64,000 nt of DNA, taken from positions 806,001 to 870,000 of the forward strand of contig NZ_BAAACF010000001.1 in the NCBI RefSeq assembly GCF_039521365.1, written 5' to 3'. The notes under the pieces are model-generated. The model searched no databases and had not been told where the DNA came from. It saw nothing but the letters and a program-made list of their open reading frames with translations. Numbering within the stretch: the stretch's first letter is position 1; each line of letters starts with the position of its first letter. Shown here in pieces: positions 24,105 through 33,011 of this stretch. Made by a program: the position numbers and the translations under genes. The DNA is from Clostridium_AW malenominatum. GTDB taxonomy: Bacteria; Bacillota; Clostridia; Clostridiales; Clostridiaceae.

Positions 24105-25496
24105 ATGAAATCAGAAATTTGGGTATTTACAATTATAATGATAACAGTTTACATTCCTCTTCTATTTATGCAAAAATTTTCTCAAAGGGCTGTTTTTTAT
24201 GGGGTTAGAATTCCCCTAGGATTTGAGAACAAAGAGGAACTTAAAAAAGAAGATAAAAATTACAAGAGAAATTTAAATATATGCTTTTTAATAACTACGG
24301 TTTTAAGTATCTTATTAATGAATAAAATTAGTGAAGAATATGCTCCGGTTATATTCATATTAGGCATGTTTTTATTTTTATTTGAGGGCAGCTGGTGTTT
24401 TTATATAGCTAATAAAAGGGTAAAAGCTATTAAGAAAAAAGAAAATTGGGGAGAGTTATTAACTAAGGGAAACGTTGTGATAGTAGATATTAAGGCTAAG
24501 AGTAGAAGCTATGAAAAGTTAAGTAATTGGTATTTTGCCCCTCCAGTTTTATTATTTTTATGGGTGTTTTTTATATCCATAAGAAATTGGAAAGAGGTAG
24601 AACTGGTAGGATTAATAATATTTCCTTTTACAATAATTGTAATGTTTTTTAGTTTTCTATCCATAAATAAAGCAAAGCAAAATTTAAATGGAGGAAACGT
24701 GGAAAATATAAGATTGCAAAATGTGAAGTTTAGAAGAACCATGGGGATATTTATGATCATAATAACCTATGCTCTATCAATTATGTTTACAGCGACAAAC
24801 TTAGGGAGCATGAAATTAATTACCGCAGGAAGTGAAAATATTATTATTGGAAGCATAACTATATTTACTATAATTTTATCTATAATAGTAATGGTGTATA
24901 GTTATAAGGTTGGTCAAGGAGGAAAAAACATTTCCCTAGAACAAAATGCCAATGATGATAAAAAATTAATTATCAATAGGGAAGATGATGAGCATTACAT
25001 TTGGGGTATGATTTATTATAATCCACAAGATCCAGCCCTTTTTGTAGAAAAAAGAGCAGGGGTGGGTTGGACTTTAAACCTTGCCCGTCCTATGGGTAAA
25101 GTAGCCATGGCACTTACAGCAGCCTTAATAGTAGGTTCACTTTTCATGGTAATCTATGCTTCTGCTTCCATGAAAGTAAATTTGAAAATAAATCATCAGG
25201 CTATATCTATTAAAGGAATGTACTCTGAAAATATAAACAAAGAAGATATAGAGGAGTTAACCTTTGAAAAGTCCCTTCCACCAATATCCATGAAGCAAAA
25301 TGGGGGGGCTATTGGAAATAAAAAGGTAGGATATTTTAGAACAAAGGCAGGGGAAAAGGTTAAGCTTTTTATAGAAGATGACGAAAATCCCGTAATTAAA
25401 ATAGTTGCAAAGGAAAAGATTATTTATATAAATTATGAAGATAGGGAAAAAACAGAAGCTCTCTTCAATGAATTAAAGAATTTAAAGGATAAGTAA
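24105..25496 (+). CDS. DUF1648/DUF5808 multi-pass membrane protein
   Basis: 463 residues with about nine membrane segments. The N-terminal half follows the DUF1648 pattern (FTIIMITVYIPLLFMQ, RAVFYGVRIP). A middle segment HYIWGMIYYNPQDPALFVEKR is the DUF5808 signature. The C-terminal part after the last helix (KINHQAISIKGMYSENINKE) looks like a small PH-like domain exposed on one face. The start at ATG 24105 follows AGGTGAT. Genes of this type sit behind YtrA-like GntR regulators in many Firmicutes; the function is unknown, with some relation to SdpI-type immunity proteins through DUF1648. Confidence 0.82.
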   Translation: MKSEIWVFTIIMITVYIPLLFMQKFSQRAVFYGVRIPLGFENKEELKKEDKNYKRNLNICFLITTVLSILLMNKISEEYAPVIFILGMFLFLFEGSWCFYIANKRVKAIKKKENWGELLTKGNVVIVDIKAKSRSYEKLSNWYFAPPVLLFLWVFFISIRNWKEVELVGLIIFPFTIIVMFFSFLSINKAKQNLNGGNVENIRLQNVKFRRTMGIFMIIITYALSIMFTATNLGSMKLITAGSENIIIGSITIFTIILSIIVMVYSYKVGQGGKNISLEQNANDDKKLIINREDDEHYIWGMIYYNPQDPALFVEKRAGVGWTLNLARPMGKVAMALTAALIVGSLFMVIYASASMKVNLKINHQAISIKGMYSENINKEDIEELTFEKSLPPISMKQNGGAIGNKKVGYFRTKAGEKVKLFIEDDENPVIKIVAKEKIIYINYEDREKTEALFNELKNLKDK

Positions 25497-25502
25497 TTAA
25501 AT

Positions 25503-25544
25503 AAAAAAGACTCTATTGAAAGAAATTTCAATAGAGTCTTTTTA
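25503..25544 (+). terminator. Terminator of the GntR-DUF1648 operon
   Basis: AAAAGACTCTATTGAAA and TTTCAATAGAGTCTTTTT form a 17-base-pair stem around GAAA with a T-run. Confidence 0.88.
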
Positions 25545-25604
25545 TAGTTGCAAAGCATTATGGGGGCACAGGCTTATACATTTGCCTCACCTAGTATATT
25601 TATC
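25542..25604 (-). pseudogene. Remnant of a ferredoxin-type 4Fe-4S motif
   Basis: On the minus strand bases 25586-25542 encode GKCISLCPHNALQL and a stop, the second half of a [4Fe-4S] binding motif with a CPHNAL end. Immediately upstream, out of frame by one base, GATAAATATACTAGGTGA resembles a decayed DKCLGC codon run. No intact frame or start is present, so this is a small relic of a ferredoxin-domain gene lying beside the two membrane polyferredoxin genes. Confidence 0.45.
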
Positions 25605-25682
25605 CTTGTTATACCCCCGTATTGTATAAGATGATTATAAATATAAATTTTATTTAAATCAATATAAGCTAATAAATTATTG

Positions 25683-25711
25683 TTGACATATGGATGCAAA
25701 ATAATTATAAT
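25683..25711 (+). promoter_or_regulatory. Consensus promoter of the polyferredoxin operon
   Basis: TTGACA (25683-25688), 17 bases, TATAAT (25706-25711): both hexamers are perfect. It overlaps an upstream in-frame ATG (25694), which shows that translation starts further down. Confidence 0.8.
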
Positions 25712-25756
25712 CAAAATATAAAAAATACTATACAGGGGTACAGTAAGGAGAGGGCG

Positions 25757-26392
25757 ATGTTGATTAAACTAAGACCTGTTATTCAAATTATATTTTTAGC
25801 AGTATTCATTACATTAATGGTTTTAGGAAAGGCACAAATTTGGATGGCCTTTATTTTTGGTTCAATAATACTATCATCATTTTTCGGTAGATATTATTGT
25901 GGGTGGGCATGCCCTATAAATACATTGATAAGACCAGCAAACTGGATTGGAAAGAAACTCAAAACTCAAAAGAAAGATGTACCGGAAATATTTAAATCAC
26001 AAAAGATAAGATGGGCTGCATTCGCATTATTCCTTGTGGGACTTGGATATACCATTTATACCATTACCATAGGTAAGAAATTCCCACTTCCATTGATTAT
26101 TATTCCATTAGGACTTATTACAACTATATTTATTAATGAAAAAACATGGCATAGATACCTATGTCCTTGGGGAGTTCTGTTTAGTTTAACTGGAAGGTTT
26201 GCAAAGCTAAGCTTAAAAGCTCATAACTGCTATAGCTGCGGTATTTGTAAAAAGGAATGTCCAGGAGAGGCTATAACTATAAGTAAAGATAAAGGAGCGG
26301 AAATAGATCCTACTCATTGTCTTTTATGCTTTGAATGTAAAGGGGCCTGTCCTAAGGATGCTCTTAGCTACAAAGGCTCTACTAGTAATTAA
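25757..26392 (+). CDS. Membrane-bound 4Fe-4S polyferredoxin, NapH/Fer4_5-like
   Basis: 211 residues. Membrane helices at about 8-25, 30-48, 85-105 and 110-125 frame the Fer4_5-type motif YYCGWACPINTL, and RYLCPWGVLF follows. The C-terminus carries two classical [4Fe-4S] motifs, CYSCGICKKECPGEA and CLLCFECKGACPKDA. The family passes electrons across or along the membrane; the partner here is unknown. The start is ATG 25757 after AAGGAGAGGG, because a perfect promoter covers the upstream ATG at 25694. It is followed after 16 bases by a second, related membrane iron-sulfur protein. Confidence 0.87.
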   Translation: MLIKLRPVIQIIFLAVFITLMVLGKAQIWMAFIFGSIILSSFFGRYYCGWACPINTLIRPANWIGKKLKTQKKDVPEIFKSQKIRWAAFALFLVGLGYTIYTITIGKKFPLPLIIIPLGLITTIFINEKTWHRYLCPWGVLFSLTGRFAKLSLKAHNCYSCGICKKECPGEAITISKDKGAEIDPTHCLLCFECKGACPKDALSYKGSTSN

Positions 26393-26408
26393 TAAAGGAG
26401 TGTCGTAC

Positions 26409-26990
26409 ATGAAGGGAAATTGGAGAGACAACTTATATATAGTGACAATATTATTTTTTATCCTTGGTTTTGTTAACATTATTTTTGCATGGCTTGGTTT
26501 TGTTTGCATGATACTGCCCTTTGTATTTCTAGCAAAGGACAAAAAGAAAACATGGTGTCAAAGGTATTGTCCTAGAGCAGGCTTATTTAGAAAGGTGTTT
26601 AATGGTAGGTCACTAACAGGTAAAGCTGCCCCTAGTTGGCTCACAAAGGGTAGGGGGAAATGGATTGTTTTAACTTACTTTATGATTAATTTATTTATCT
26701 TAACAATGTCTACCGTTATGGTATTTAAAGGGCGAAGAGAAGCTATGGAAACTGTTAGATTCTTAATTGCCTTTAAGCTTCCATGGGACATGCCTCAGCT
26801 ACTAAATATAGGAGGACTTCCAAATTGGGCAATACATTTATCCTATAGAATGTATTCTATGATGCTAACTACGACGGTTCTTGGATTAATACTTGCCTGG
26901 TTATTCTTGCCAAGAACTTGGTGTACAATATGTCCTATTAGCACTATTTCTGATATAAGCCTTAAAAAAATGAATAATAAAAAACAGTAA
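26409..26990 (+). CDS. Second membrane 4Fe-4S protein of the pair
   Basis: 194 residues, about four membrane segments. It keeps two Fer4_5-type cysteine motifs at the membrane edges, CQRYCPRAGLF (about 49) and CTICPISTISD (about 176), but lacks the soluble two-cluster domain of its neighbour. The pair could form one complex, the first protein supplying the soluble clusters (inference). The start is ATG 26409 after AAAGGAGTG. A terminator follows. Confidence 0.83.
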   Translation: MKGNWRDNLYIVTILFFILGFVNIIFAWLGFVCMILPFVFLAKDKKKTWCQRYCPRAGLFRKVFNGRSLTGKAAPSWLTKGRGKWIVLTYFMINLFILTMSTVMVFKGRREAMETVRFLIAFKLPWDMPQLLNIGGLPNWAIHLSYRMYSMMLTTTVLGLILAWLFLPRTWCTICPISTISDISLKKMNNKKQ

Positions 26991-26995
26991 AATAA

Positions 26996-27043
26996 AACTA
27001 TCCTCACTAAAGATATAAAAACTTAATGAGGATAGTTGTTTTT
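26996..27043. terminator. Terminator between the polyferredoxin operon and the DUF4153 gene
   Basis: AACTATCCTCAC and the facing TGAGGATAGTT pair around an A/T-rich loop, followed by GTTTTTA; convergent genes share it. Confidence 0.75.
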
Positions 27044-27047
27044 AAAG

Positions 27048-28787
27048 TTATTTAATTTTAACTAGAAGATAAAAGTCAAAGCCTTTACCGTTAATTTCTC
27101 CACTAGAATTATTTTTGCTACCAGAAATATGCTGAAAAACAATCTTAACCTTAACCCTATCATTTTCCTCTAGGAAGGTCATTTCCTCTTCTGGTATCAT
27201 ATTTTCTCTCTCTCCACTACCATATTTAGAAATCAAATTTTTTATGAAACCTTCTAGGTCTTTTTTATAAACTTCACTTCCTAAATGGCTTATTTTCAAA
27301 GTAGAGCTGTCGTAATCATAAACCGCATCCACATCTTTAGCTTCTGAAGTGTTTTTGTTATACATACTAGCCATATCAAAGAAATAATCATAACCTCTAA
27401 CGTCCATTCCTTTTTCTTTTGAAATTTTTGTGAAATAGAAATATCTATCAGGAGAAGTATATATAGGGTCTTCATAAGAAAAACCAAAGACTTTGTTCAT
27501 GTCCTCTATCTTAAAGTTCGCAGGAATATACTTAAGAGTTTTAAGAGAATGGTTTCTGTTAAAATAACTAAGTATGCTGCTTATATTAATCTTATCTTCT
27601 TTAGGAACAGCAGAGGAACTTTGTATTTTCCCATCCTTTAGCATGTTGTTTTTAACAAGAATATTTTCTAGTCTAGTATTTTGACTATATTTTGATAGGG
27701 AATAACTGCTAAGAGGGCCAAACACTGAAATTAAAGCTATAACTGCAAGGCTCGCAGGGATATATATATTTCTAAGTTTTTTAATAAAGGAAAAGTAAAT
27801 CATAATGGAAAACACCCAAAGGGCAAGTATAACTACGTAATATCTAGGTTCAGTAACTCCATAGGCATTTATTCTAATACCAATAGATATAAACATCATG
27901 ATTATAAGAGGAAGTAAAACCTTAGGGAAAACCTTTAAAAATTTATGAGCCCAGCTACTTTCATCTAGTATTGGAGTTATAAAAAACAATACTAAGGTTA
28001 CAATTACGGAATACCAAAGGACTAAATGGGAAACCAGACCCACAGGCCAGGTTTGTGTAATTATAATCTTTCCAAAGTAGGCGTAAAGTATTAGGGTATA
28101 GGCTGTAAGTAGTGGCATTACAATATATAAAATAAGTATTCTTAAAAGCTTTGGATAAGCCTTTGAGGATATTACTTTATCCTTTAGCGGTATTCCAGAT
28201 AGGAAATATGACACCGCAAAGAGGAACACTACAAAAAGCCAAGTGTAATAATAAACCTTACCTAAAACCTCTATTCCAAGAAGTCTATCTATAGCAAATA
28301 AAATTGCTGAAAGTCCACCGAAAAGTACTACGGAGTATATTACCGTTGTAAAAAATCCAGTAGCCACCTGTATCACATACATTTCAAAGCCATCTTTTCC
28401 CGGGAAATAAGGGGTGAACAAGAAGGTCATGTATAAAGCTAAGCTAACAGCCATATATCTTGTAGTAGTCACCATTCCCATATCGCCTTTTAATAAAAAT
28501 AGGTAATATACAATTAAAGCTATAGCACCCACACCGTAGCTAATTAAAAGCTTAGGGCTCTTTTCTTCGTTTCTCTTCTCAAAGAAAAGCTTTATAGAAA
28601 GAGAAAGAGGAATACCAAGGGCTAAAACCATGGCTACTTTAGCCAAATTATCCTCGGAAGGTCTAATTTCATGTATGGCTATAAGTACAGCTGCAATAGA
28701 AGCAGAAAGCAATATGGTAAAAGGAAATCTTCTTAAACTTAAATAAAGACTAGATAGTATATTTTTAAAATATTGTACAATTTTCAT
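27048..28787 (-). CDS. DUF4153 multi-pass membrane protein
   Basis: 579 residues with about 11-12 membrane helices in the first 370 residues (FTILLSASIAAVLIAIHE; PLSLSIKLFFEKR; VAVSYFLSGIPLKDK-type loop) and a soluble C-terminal part of about 200 residues. The pattern matches the DUF4153 family, whose function is not established. The start is ATG 28787, which follows GGAGGGATGATC at good spacing; an ATG six bases earlier abuts the ribosome binding site. No linked gene suggests a role. It is divergent from the coiled-coil protein gene. Confidence 0.8.
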   Translation of the reverse strand: MKIVQYFKNILSSLYLSLRRFPFTILLSASIAAVLIAIHEIRPSEDNLAKVAMVLALGIPLSLSIKLFFEKRNEEKSPKLLISYGVGAIALIVYYLFLLKGDMGMVTTTRYMAVSLALYMTFLFTPYFPGKDGFEMYVIQVATGFFTTVIYSVVLFGGLSAILFAIDRLLGIEVLGKVYYYTWLFVVFLFAVSYFLSGIPLKDKVISSKAYPKLLRILILYIVMPLLTAYTLILYAYFGKIIITQTWPVGLVSHLVLWYSVIVTLVLFFITPILDESSWAHKFLKVFPKVLLPLIIMMFISIGIRINAYGVTEPRYYVVILALWVFSIMIYFSFIKKLRNIYIPASLAVIALISVFGPLSSYSLSKYSQNTRLENILVKNNMLKDGKIQSSSAVPKEDKINISSILSYFNRNHSLKTLKYIPANFKIEDMNKVFGFSYEDPIYTSPDRYFYFTKISKEKGMDVRGYDYFFDMASMYNKNTSEAKDVDAVYDYDSSTLKISHLGSEVYKKDLEGFIKNLISKYGSGERENMIPEEEMTFLEENDRVKVKIVFQHISGSKNNSSGEINGKGFDFYLLVKIK

Positions 28788-28886
28788 GATCATCCCTCCT
28801 TATAGATATATTATATCACCATATGGTTAAATATATATTATAATTAGTATATAAAGTGAAGATTATCATGGGAAGGGGAAATTTAT

Positions 28887-29822
28887 ATGTTTGAAGAGTT
28901 AAATAAAGATATTTCTACTGCCAAAGAAAAAATGAGAAGAAAAGAAAAACTACAAAATCTTTTAAAAAGAACTAAGGAAGAACTAAACAACCAGATAGCT
29001 AAAAAAAATGAGCTACATAAAATTTTAAAGGATGAGGAAAAGGATGTTGAAAGGCTCCAGTCTCTAAGTATTACAGGGCTATTTTATTCTGTTTTAGGAA
29101 ATAAAGAGCAGCAACTTGAAAAGGAAAGGCAGGAATATTTGGGGGCTAAGCTTAAATATGAAGAGTGCTGTAGTTTAATAACTACCTTGGAAAAGGAGCT
29201 AATATCTTATAATGAAGAGCTTAATGAGTATGCTAATGTGCATGAGCAATATGAAGAATTAATGAAAAGCAAAGAAAAATTAATTTTACAAGGAAATGAC
29301 TTAAAGGCTAAAAAATTAATGGAACTTACAGAAAAAACTTCTGATTTAAAATCAAATATTAAAGAAACAAAGGAAGCCATAAATGCAGGGGAAAGAGTTA
29401 GAGAAGCCTTCGGTAAAGTTATATCCTCCTTAGAAAGCGCAAAGGGCTGGGGACAATGGGATATGCTTGGCGGAGGATTTTTAGCTACAGCAGCAAAACA
29501 TTCAAAAATAGATGAAGCTAAAAACTATGTTCATGAAGCTCAAAGACTTCTTGGAGTATTTAGAAGAGAATTATCAGATGTAAACTTGTCCTCAAATATA
29601 GACATAAATGTAGGCTCCTTTGCAACCTTTGCAGATTACTTCTTTGATGGGCTCATATCAGACTGGGTTGTACAATCAAGAATAAATGATTCCTTGAACA
29701 ATGTATATGCTACCTCCGACAATGTAAATAAATTATTAAATGTCTTAGGAAGAAATCTTAATGATTTTGAAAGAGAATTAAGGGGTGTGGAAGAAGAAAT
29801 TCGCGGAATTATTGAGGGATAG
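28887..29822 (+). CDS. Coiled-coil protein of unknown function
   Basis: 311 residues. The first about 165 form long coiled coils (EKLQNLLKRTKEELNNQIAK; YEELMKSKEKLILQGNDL). A glycine-containing conserved segment follows (SAKGWGQWDMLGGGFLATAA), then helices to the end, with repeated N-x-V-N-K-L patterns. There is no signal peptide or membrane segment. The GWGQWDMLGGG block looks like a family signature and probably packs against the coils. GGAAGGGGAAATTTAT precedes the ATG. I cannot assign a function; proteins of this build occur in many clostridia and bacilli. Confidence 0.75.
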   Translation: MFEELNKDISTAKEKMRRKEKLQNLLKRTKEELNNQIAKKNELHKILKDEEKDVERLQSLSITGLFYSVLGNKEQQLEKERQEYLGAKLKYEECCSLITTLEKELISYNEELNEYANVHEQYEELMKSKEKLILQGNDLKAKKLMELTEKTSDLKSNIKETKEAINAGERVREAFGKVISSLESAKGWGQWDMLGGGFLATAAKHSKIDEAKNYVHEAQRLLGVFRRELSDVNLSSNIDINVGSFATFADYFFDGLISDWVVQSRINDSLNNVYATSDNVNKLLNVLGRNLNDFERELRGVEEEIRGIIEG

Positions 29823-29861
29823 TAATTAAGAGTAAATTTAAATTAAAAGTGAGGGGAATAT

Positions 29862-30830
29862 ATGATAAACTTTGAAAAGCCACGAATTTGTGTAAGTAGA
29901 TGTCTTGGATTTGAAGCCTGTAGATATGATGGACAGATGAATTCTCAGGATTTTATAGAAAAGCTAAAAGGTGAAGTAGAAATTATTACAGTTTGCCCCG
30001 AAGTCCAAATTGGACTGCCAATACCTAGGGAATCTTTAAGAATAATTAAAGAAAAGGAAGAGCTATATTTAATCCAACCTAAAACAGGAGGAGACTTTAC
30101 AAAGGATATGGTAGAGTTTTCTAAAGAGTTTATAGGAGAGCTTAAGGATATAGATGGTTTCATACTAAAGAGCCGTTCCCCTTCTTGTGGTATTAAAGAG
30201 GTTAAAATATACAACGGAAGAGAAAAAGCTTCAAGTTCTGAAAAAGGAGTAGGCTTTTTTGCAGAAGCAGCTATTAAAAACTATCCTAATTATCCTATAG
30301 AGGATGAAGGAAGGCTGACTAATTATAAAATTAGGGAACACTTTTTAACCAGAATTTATATAAATGCTGCTTTTAGAGGGATAAAAAATGCTAATACCAT
30401 GGGAGAACTAGTTAAATTCCACAGTAGAAATAAAATGCTTCTCATGGCATATAATCAAAAGGAGTTAAAGGAACTAGGGAACATTGTAGCAAATCATGAA
30501 AAGTATAAAGTGGAAAAAGTATTAGAGGAGTATGAAAGACATTTAAAAATGGCTTTTTCTAAAAATGCTAGGTATACTTCTAATATAAATGTTCTAAATA
30601 AATCTATGGCTCTGTTTTCAAAATATATAACCTTAGAGGAAAAGGAATTTATAAGAGATACCATAGAAAAATATAGGGAAGGCAAATTGCCCTTAAGTAC
30701 TTGTTTATACATGATAAAATCCTATGCCATTAGATTTGGAATAACAGAGATGCTAGAACAAAGTTTTTTCGCCCCTTATCCTGATGACCTAATAGAATTA
30801 AGAGATTCAGGGAAAGGACGAGAGGAATAG
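29862..30830 (+). CDS. DUF523-DUF1722 two-domain protein (YbbK/YbgA-like)
   Basis: 322 residues. The N-terminal DUF523 domain (about 8-150) holds its conserved cysteines in CVSRCLGFEACRYDG, CPEVQIGLPIPRE and KSRSPSCG. The related TudS enzymes use a [4Fe-4S] cluster bound by such cysteines to remove sulfur from thiouracil, so a similar desulfurase role is conceivable. The C-terminal DUF1722 domain (about 190-310; KFHSRNKMLLMAYNQKE) is helical and of unknown role. The start follows GAGGGGAATAT. It is 39 bases after the coiled-coil gene. Confidence 0.88.
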   Translation: MINFEKPRICVSRCLGFEACRYDGQMNSQDFIEKLKGEVEIITVCPEVQIGLPIPRESLRIIKEKEELYLIQPKTGGDFTKDMVEFSKEFIGELKDIDGFILKSRSPSCGIKEVKIYNGREKASSSEKGVGFFAEAAIKNYPNYPIEDEGRLTNYKIREHFLTRIYINAAFRGIKNANTMGELVKFHSRNKMLLMAYNQKELKELGNIVANHEKYKVEKVLEEYERHLKMAFSKNARYTSNINVLNKSMALFSKYITLEEKEFIRDTIEKYREGKLPLSTCLYMIKSYAIRFGITEMLEQSFFAPYPDDLIELRDSGKGREE

Positions 30831-30839
30831 AATAATAAA

Positions 30840-30944
30840 ATGTTAGAAACTCAAAGAACACCAATGACGGAGGCCATGTATTATGGTATAGAGCCCGTTG
30901 AAGAAATTATAGAACTAGTTTTAGATAAGGCAGAGAACAGATGA
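30840..30944 (+). CDS. Possible 34-residue peptide or gene remnant
   Basis: A short frame starting ATG after GAGGAATAG and ending 24 bases before the GNAT gene. The peptide has protein-like composition (MTEAMYYGIEPVEEIIELVL), and could be the C-terminal tail of a lost gene rather than an expressed peptide. Not recognised. Confidence 0.25.
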   Translation: MLETQRTPMTEAMYYGIEPVEEIIELVLDKAENR

Positions 30945-30968
30945 AAAAGTATAGATGGAGTGGTAATT

Positions 30969-31469
30969 ATGATAAGAAAAGCAAATAGGGAAGACTTAAA
31001 AGTTATTATGAAAATTATTAAGGAAACTATTGTTGAAATGCATTCCTATAATAACTATCAGTGGGATGAAAATTATCCTAAGGAAAAAGATTTTGCAAAG
31101 GATATAGAAAAAGGTGACTTATATGTAATAGAAAAAGAAGGTGAGCTTCTTGGATTCGCTTGCATTAACAGAGAAGAGCCTGATGAATATAAAGAATTAA
31201 ACTGGTCCTTAGATGAAGATGCATTGGTTGTACACAGAATGGCTGTAAGTGGTAACCGTAGACAAAGGGGAATAGGAACGGAACTTATAAACTTTGCCCA
31301 TGAATTAGCACTAAGAAATAACATAAGATATTTAAAAACAGATACCTATTCATTGAATATAAAAATGAACGGATTTTTTAAGAAAAGTGGTTATAAGCTT
31401 ATTGGAGAGATGAGTTTTTTGGGGAAAGAAAAAACTTTTTATTGTTATGAAAAAGTATTAGAAATTTAG
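30969..31469 (+). CDS. GNAT family N-acetyltransferase
   Basis: 166 residues of the GCN5-related acetyltransferase fold. Motif A, which binds acetyl-CoA, reads VHRMAVSGNRRQRGIGTELI (Q/RxxGxG/A present as RRQRGIG), and motif B ends KTDTYSLNIKMNGFFKKSGY. These favour an active enzyme; the substrate is unknown. The start is ATG 30969, preceded by GGAG; a GTG nine bases earlier is less well spaced. Confidence 0.88.
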   Translation: MIRKANREDLKVIMKIIKETIVEMHSYNNYQWDENYPKEKDFAKDIEKGDLYVIEKEGELLGFACINREEPDEYKELNWSLDEDALVVHRMAVSGNRRQRGIGTELINFAHELALRNNIRYLKTDTYSLNIKMNGFFKKSGYKLIGEMSFLGKEKTFYCYEKVLEI

Positions 31470-31542
31470 AATTATAAAGAAAAAGTCATTAACATAAGCC
31501 CTATTATAAAAATAGCAGGATGAAATATTACAAAATTTGCAT

Positions 31543-31570
31543 TGACAACAATTACTAATTGTATTAGTAT
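31543..31570 (+). promoter_or_regulatory. Promoter driving the cobalamin riboswitch and btu operon
   Basis: TTGACA (31543-31548), 16 bases, TAGTAT (31565-31570). The spacer and -10 form a TACTAAT/ATTAGTA inverted repeat, which may also be a regulator site. Confidence 0.6.
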
Positions 31571-31597
31571 AGACAATGAAATAAAACTTAATATTAA

Positions 31598-31790
31598 TAT
31601 AAGGTTTACATATGTAATTAATAGGGAAGTTGGTTAAAACCACACAGCCCCCGCTACTGTAAAATGGACGAACCCTTATAGCCACTGATTATTAAATTGG
31701 GAAGGTAAGGTAGTAGGATGAAATTGAAGTCAGGAGACCTGCCTTATAAAAATTAATTATTTATCTCGGTGGGAGGTAGCGGTTAAAATT
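31598..31790 (+). ncRNA. Cobalamin (B12) riboswitch
   Basis: Clear class landmarks appear in order: AAGG (pairing with CCTT near 31744), GGGAAGTTGGTTAAAACC, the B12-box core CACACAGCCCCCGCTACTGT, GCCACTG, GGGAAGGT, and the end AAGTCAGGAGACCTGCC. The last about 25 bases (CTCGGTGGGAGGTAGCGG) are the expression platform. Its GTAGC can pair with GCTAC of the downstream terminator, so ligand-dependent antitermination/termination is expected. It controls the substrate-binding protein gene 110 bases downstream. The substrate of the transporter is therefore a corrinoid. Confidence 0.93.
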
Positions 31791-31807
31791 TTATTTGTGT
31801 GAATTAT

Positions 31808-31836
31808 GGCTACTTTTTTTGAGTAGCCTTTTTTTA
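31808..31836 (+). terminator. Riboswitch-controlled terminator
   Basis: GGCTAC and GTAGCC enclose a T-rich loop and are followed by seven or more T residues, placed between the cobalamin aptamer and the first transporter gene. Confidence 0.82.
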
Positions 31837-31903
31837 TTGAGTAAAAATAATAAGCCCTTCCATGAAATTACCTACACATATTAATTAAGAGGAGGATTTT
31901 ATT

Positions 31904-32986
31904 ATGAAAAAAAGACTTTTTAAATTTATCTTGGTGTTAATGTTAATACCTATTTTCGTTTTATCTGGTTGTGCCAAGGATGAAAGGGAAAAACAAGCAG
32001 ATAAGGATAACACAATTATATTAGTGGATAACGTAGGAAGAAAGGTAGAATTGCCTTTCCCAGTAAAAAAAGCAGTAGTAGCTAATAGATACAATAGCGA
32101 ACTTATTCGTGCCTGTGGAGCCATAAATGGTGTAATTGCAGTAGATATGGGTACTGCCCAAGATAGAGAATATTGGAAACAATTTGACCCTAAAAACACT
32201 ATCGGAAAAGATGCAAAGGATCTTAACTATGAGAAAATAGCTGAATTAGGTGCAGAAGTACTAATTCTTCCTGCCAATGGATCTTATGAAGAAGCTGAGA
32301 AAAAACTAGAGCCATTTGGAATAAAGGTATTTGTTATTTCAGGATATGATACGGCAGATTTTCAAAATCAAATAACTAACATAGGTAAAATGTTTGATAA
32401 AGAAAAAGAAGCGGAAAAGTTTATAAAATATTTTAATGAGCCAATTGAGTACATAAAAAAAGCTCTTAAAGATGTTGAAAAGAAGAAGGTGTATTTTGAA
32501 AGTACCACAGAATATAATACATCTTTCCCAGGAGACTATTATGCTAACATGATAAACTACTCTGGGGGAATAAATATTTTTGAAGATGCACCTAAAGATA
32601 TGCATGGTAAAAAGGTAGATTCAGAAGAGATAGTAAAAAGGAATCCAGACTTCATATTTAAAAATGTTACTCCAGATAAAGCTATAAAAGGCACAGGATT
32701 ATATGAGGCGCCGTCTAAAGAGTTAATGGATAAAACAATTGAAGATATTAAAAAACGTGCAGGCTGGGATGAAACTAATGCTGTAAAAAATAACAATGTA
32801 TATACCATGTCACAGTTTGGCCATGGTGGAGCATCTAAATTAATAGGGGCTGTATATATGGCTAAATGGATGTACCCTGAACAACTTAAGGATTTGAATC
32901 CTGATGAAATATATAGACAATGGCTTGAAGACTTCCAAGGGTTTAAAAATTTACAGGGACATTTCTACCCAGAAATAAAGAAATAA
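31904..32986 (+). CDS. btuF: Corrinoid ABC transporter, substrate-binding lipoprotein
   Basis: 360 residues. A lipoprotein signal peptide ends in the lipobox LSGCAKD, so the protein is tethered outside the membrane. The remainder has the two-lobed periplasmic-binding fold typical of BtuF/FhuD proteins (VGRKVELPFPVKKAVVANRY at the start, AELGAEVLILPANGSYEEAE, and the C-terminal WMYPEQLKDLNPDEIYRQW). Such proteins are often called iron-siderophore binders, but the cobalamin riboswitch upstream makes B12 or a related corrinoid the best ligand. AGAGGAGG precedes the ATG. The permease gene follows at once. Confidence 0.87.
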   Translation: MKKRLFKFILVLMLIPIFVLSGCAKDEREKQADKDNTIILVDNVGRKVELPFPVKKAVVANRYNSELIRACGAINGVIAVDMGTAQDREYWKQFDPKNTIGKDAKDLNYEKIAELGAEVLILPANGSYEEAEKKLEPFGIKVFVISGYDTADFQNQITNIGKMFDKEKEAEKFIKYFNEPIEYIKKALKDVEKKKVYFESTTEYNTSFPGDYYANMINYSGGINIFEDAPKDMHGKKVDSEEIVKRNPDFIFKNVTPDKAIKGTGLYEAPSKELMDKTIEDIKKRAGWDETNAVKNNNVYTMSQFGHGGASKLIGAVYMAKWMYPEQLKDLNPDEIYRQWLEDFQGFKNLQGHFYPEIKK

Positions 32987-33011
32987 AGTAAAGCAAATTG
33001 AGGTGGCATCA

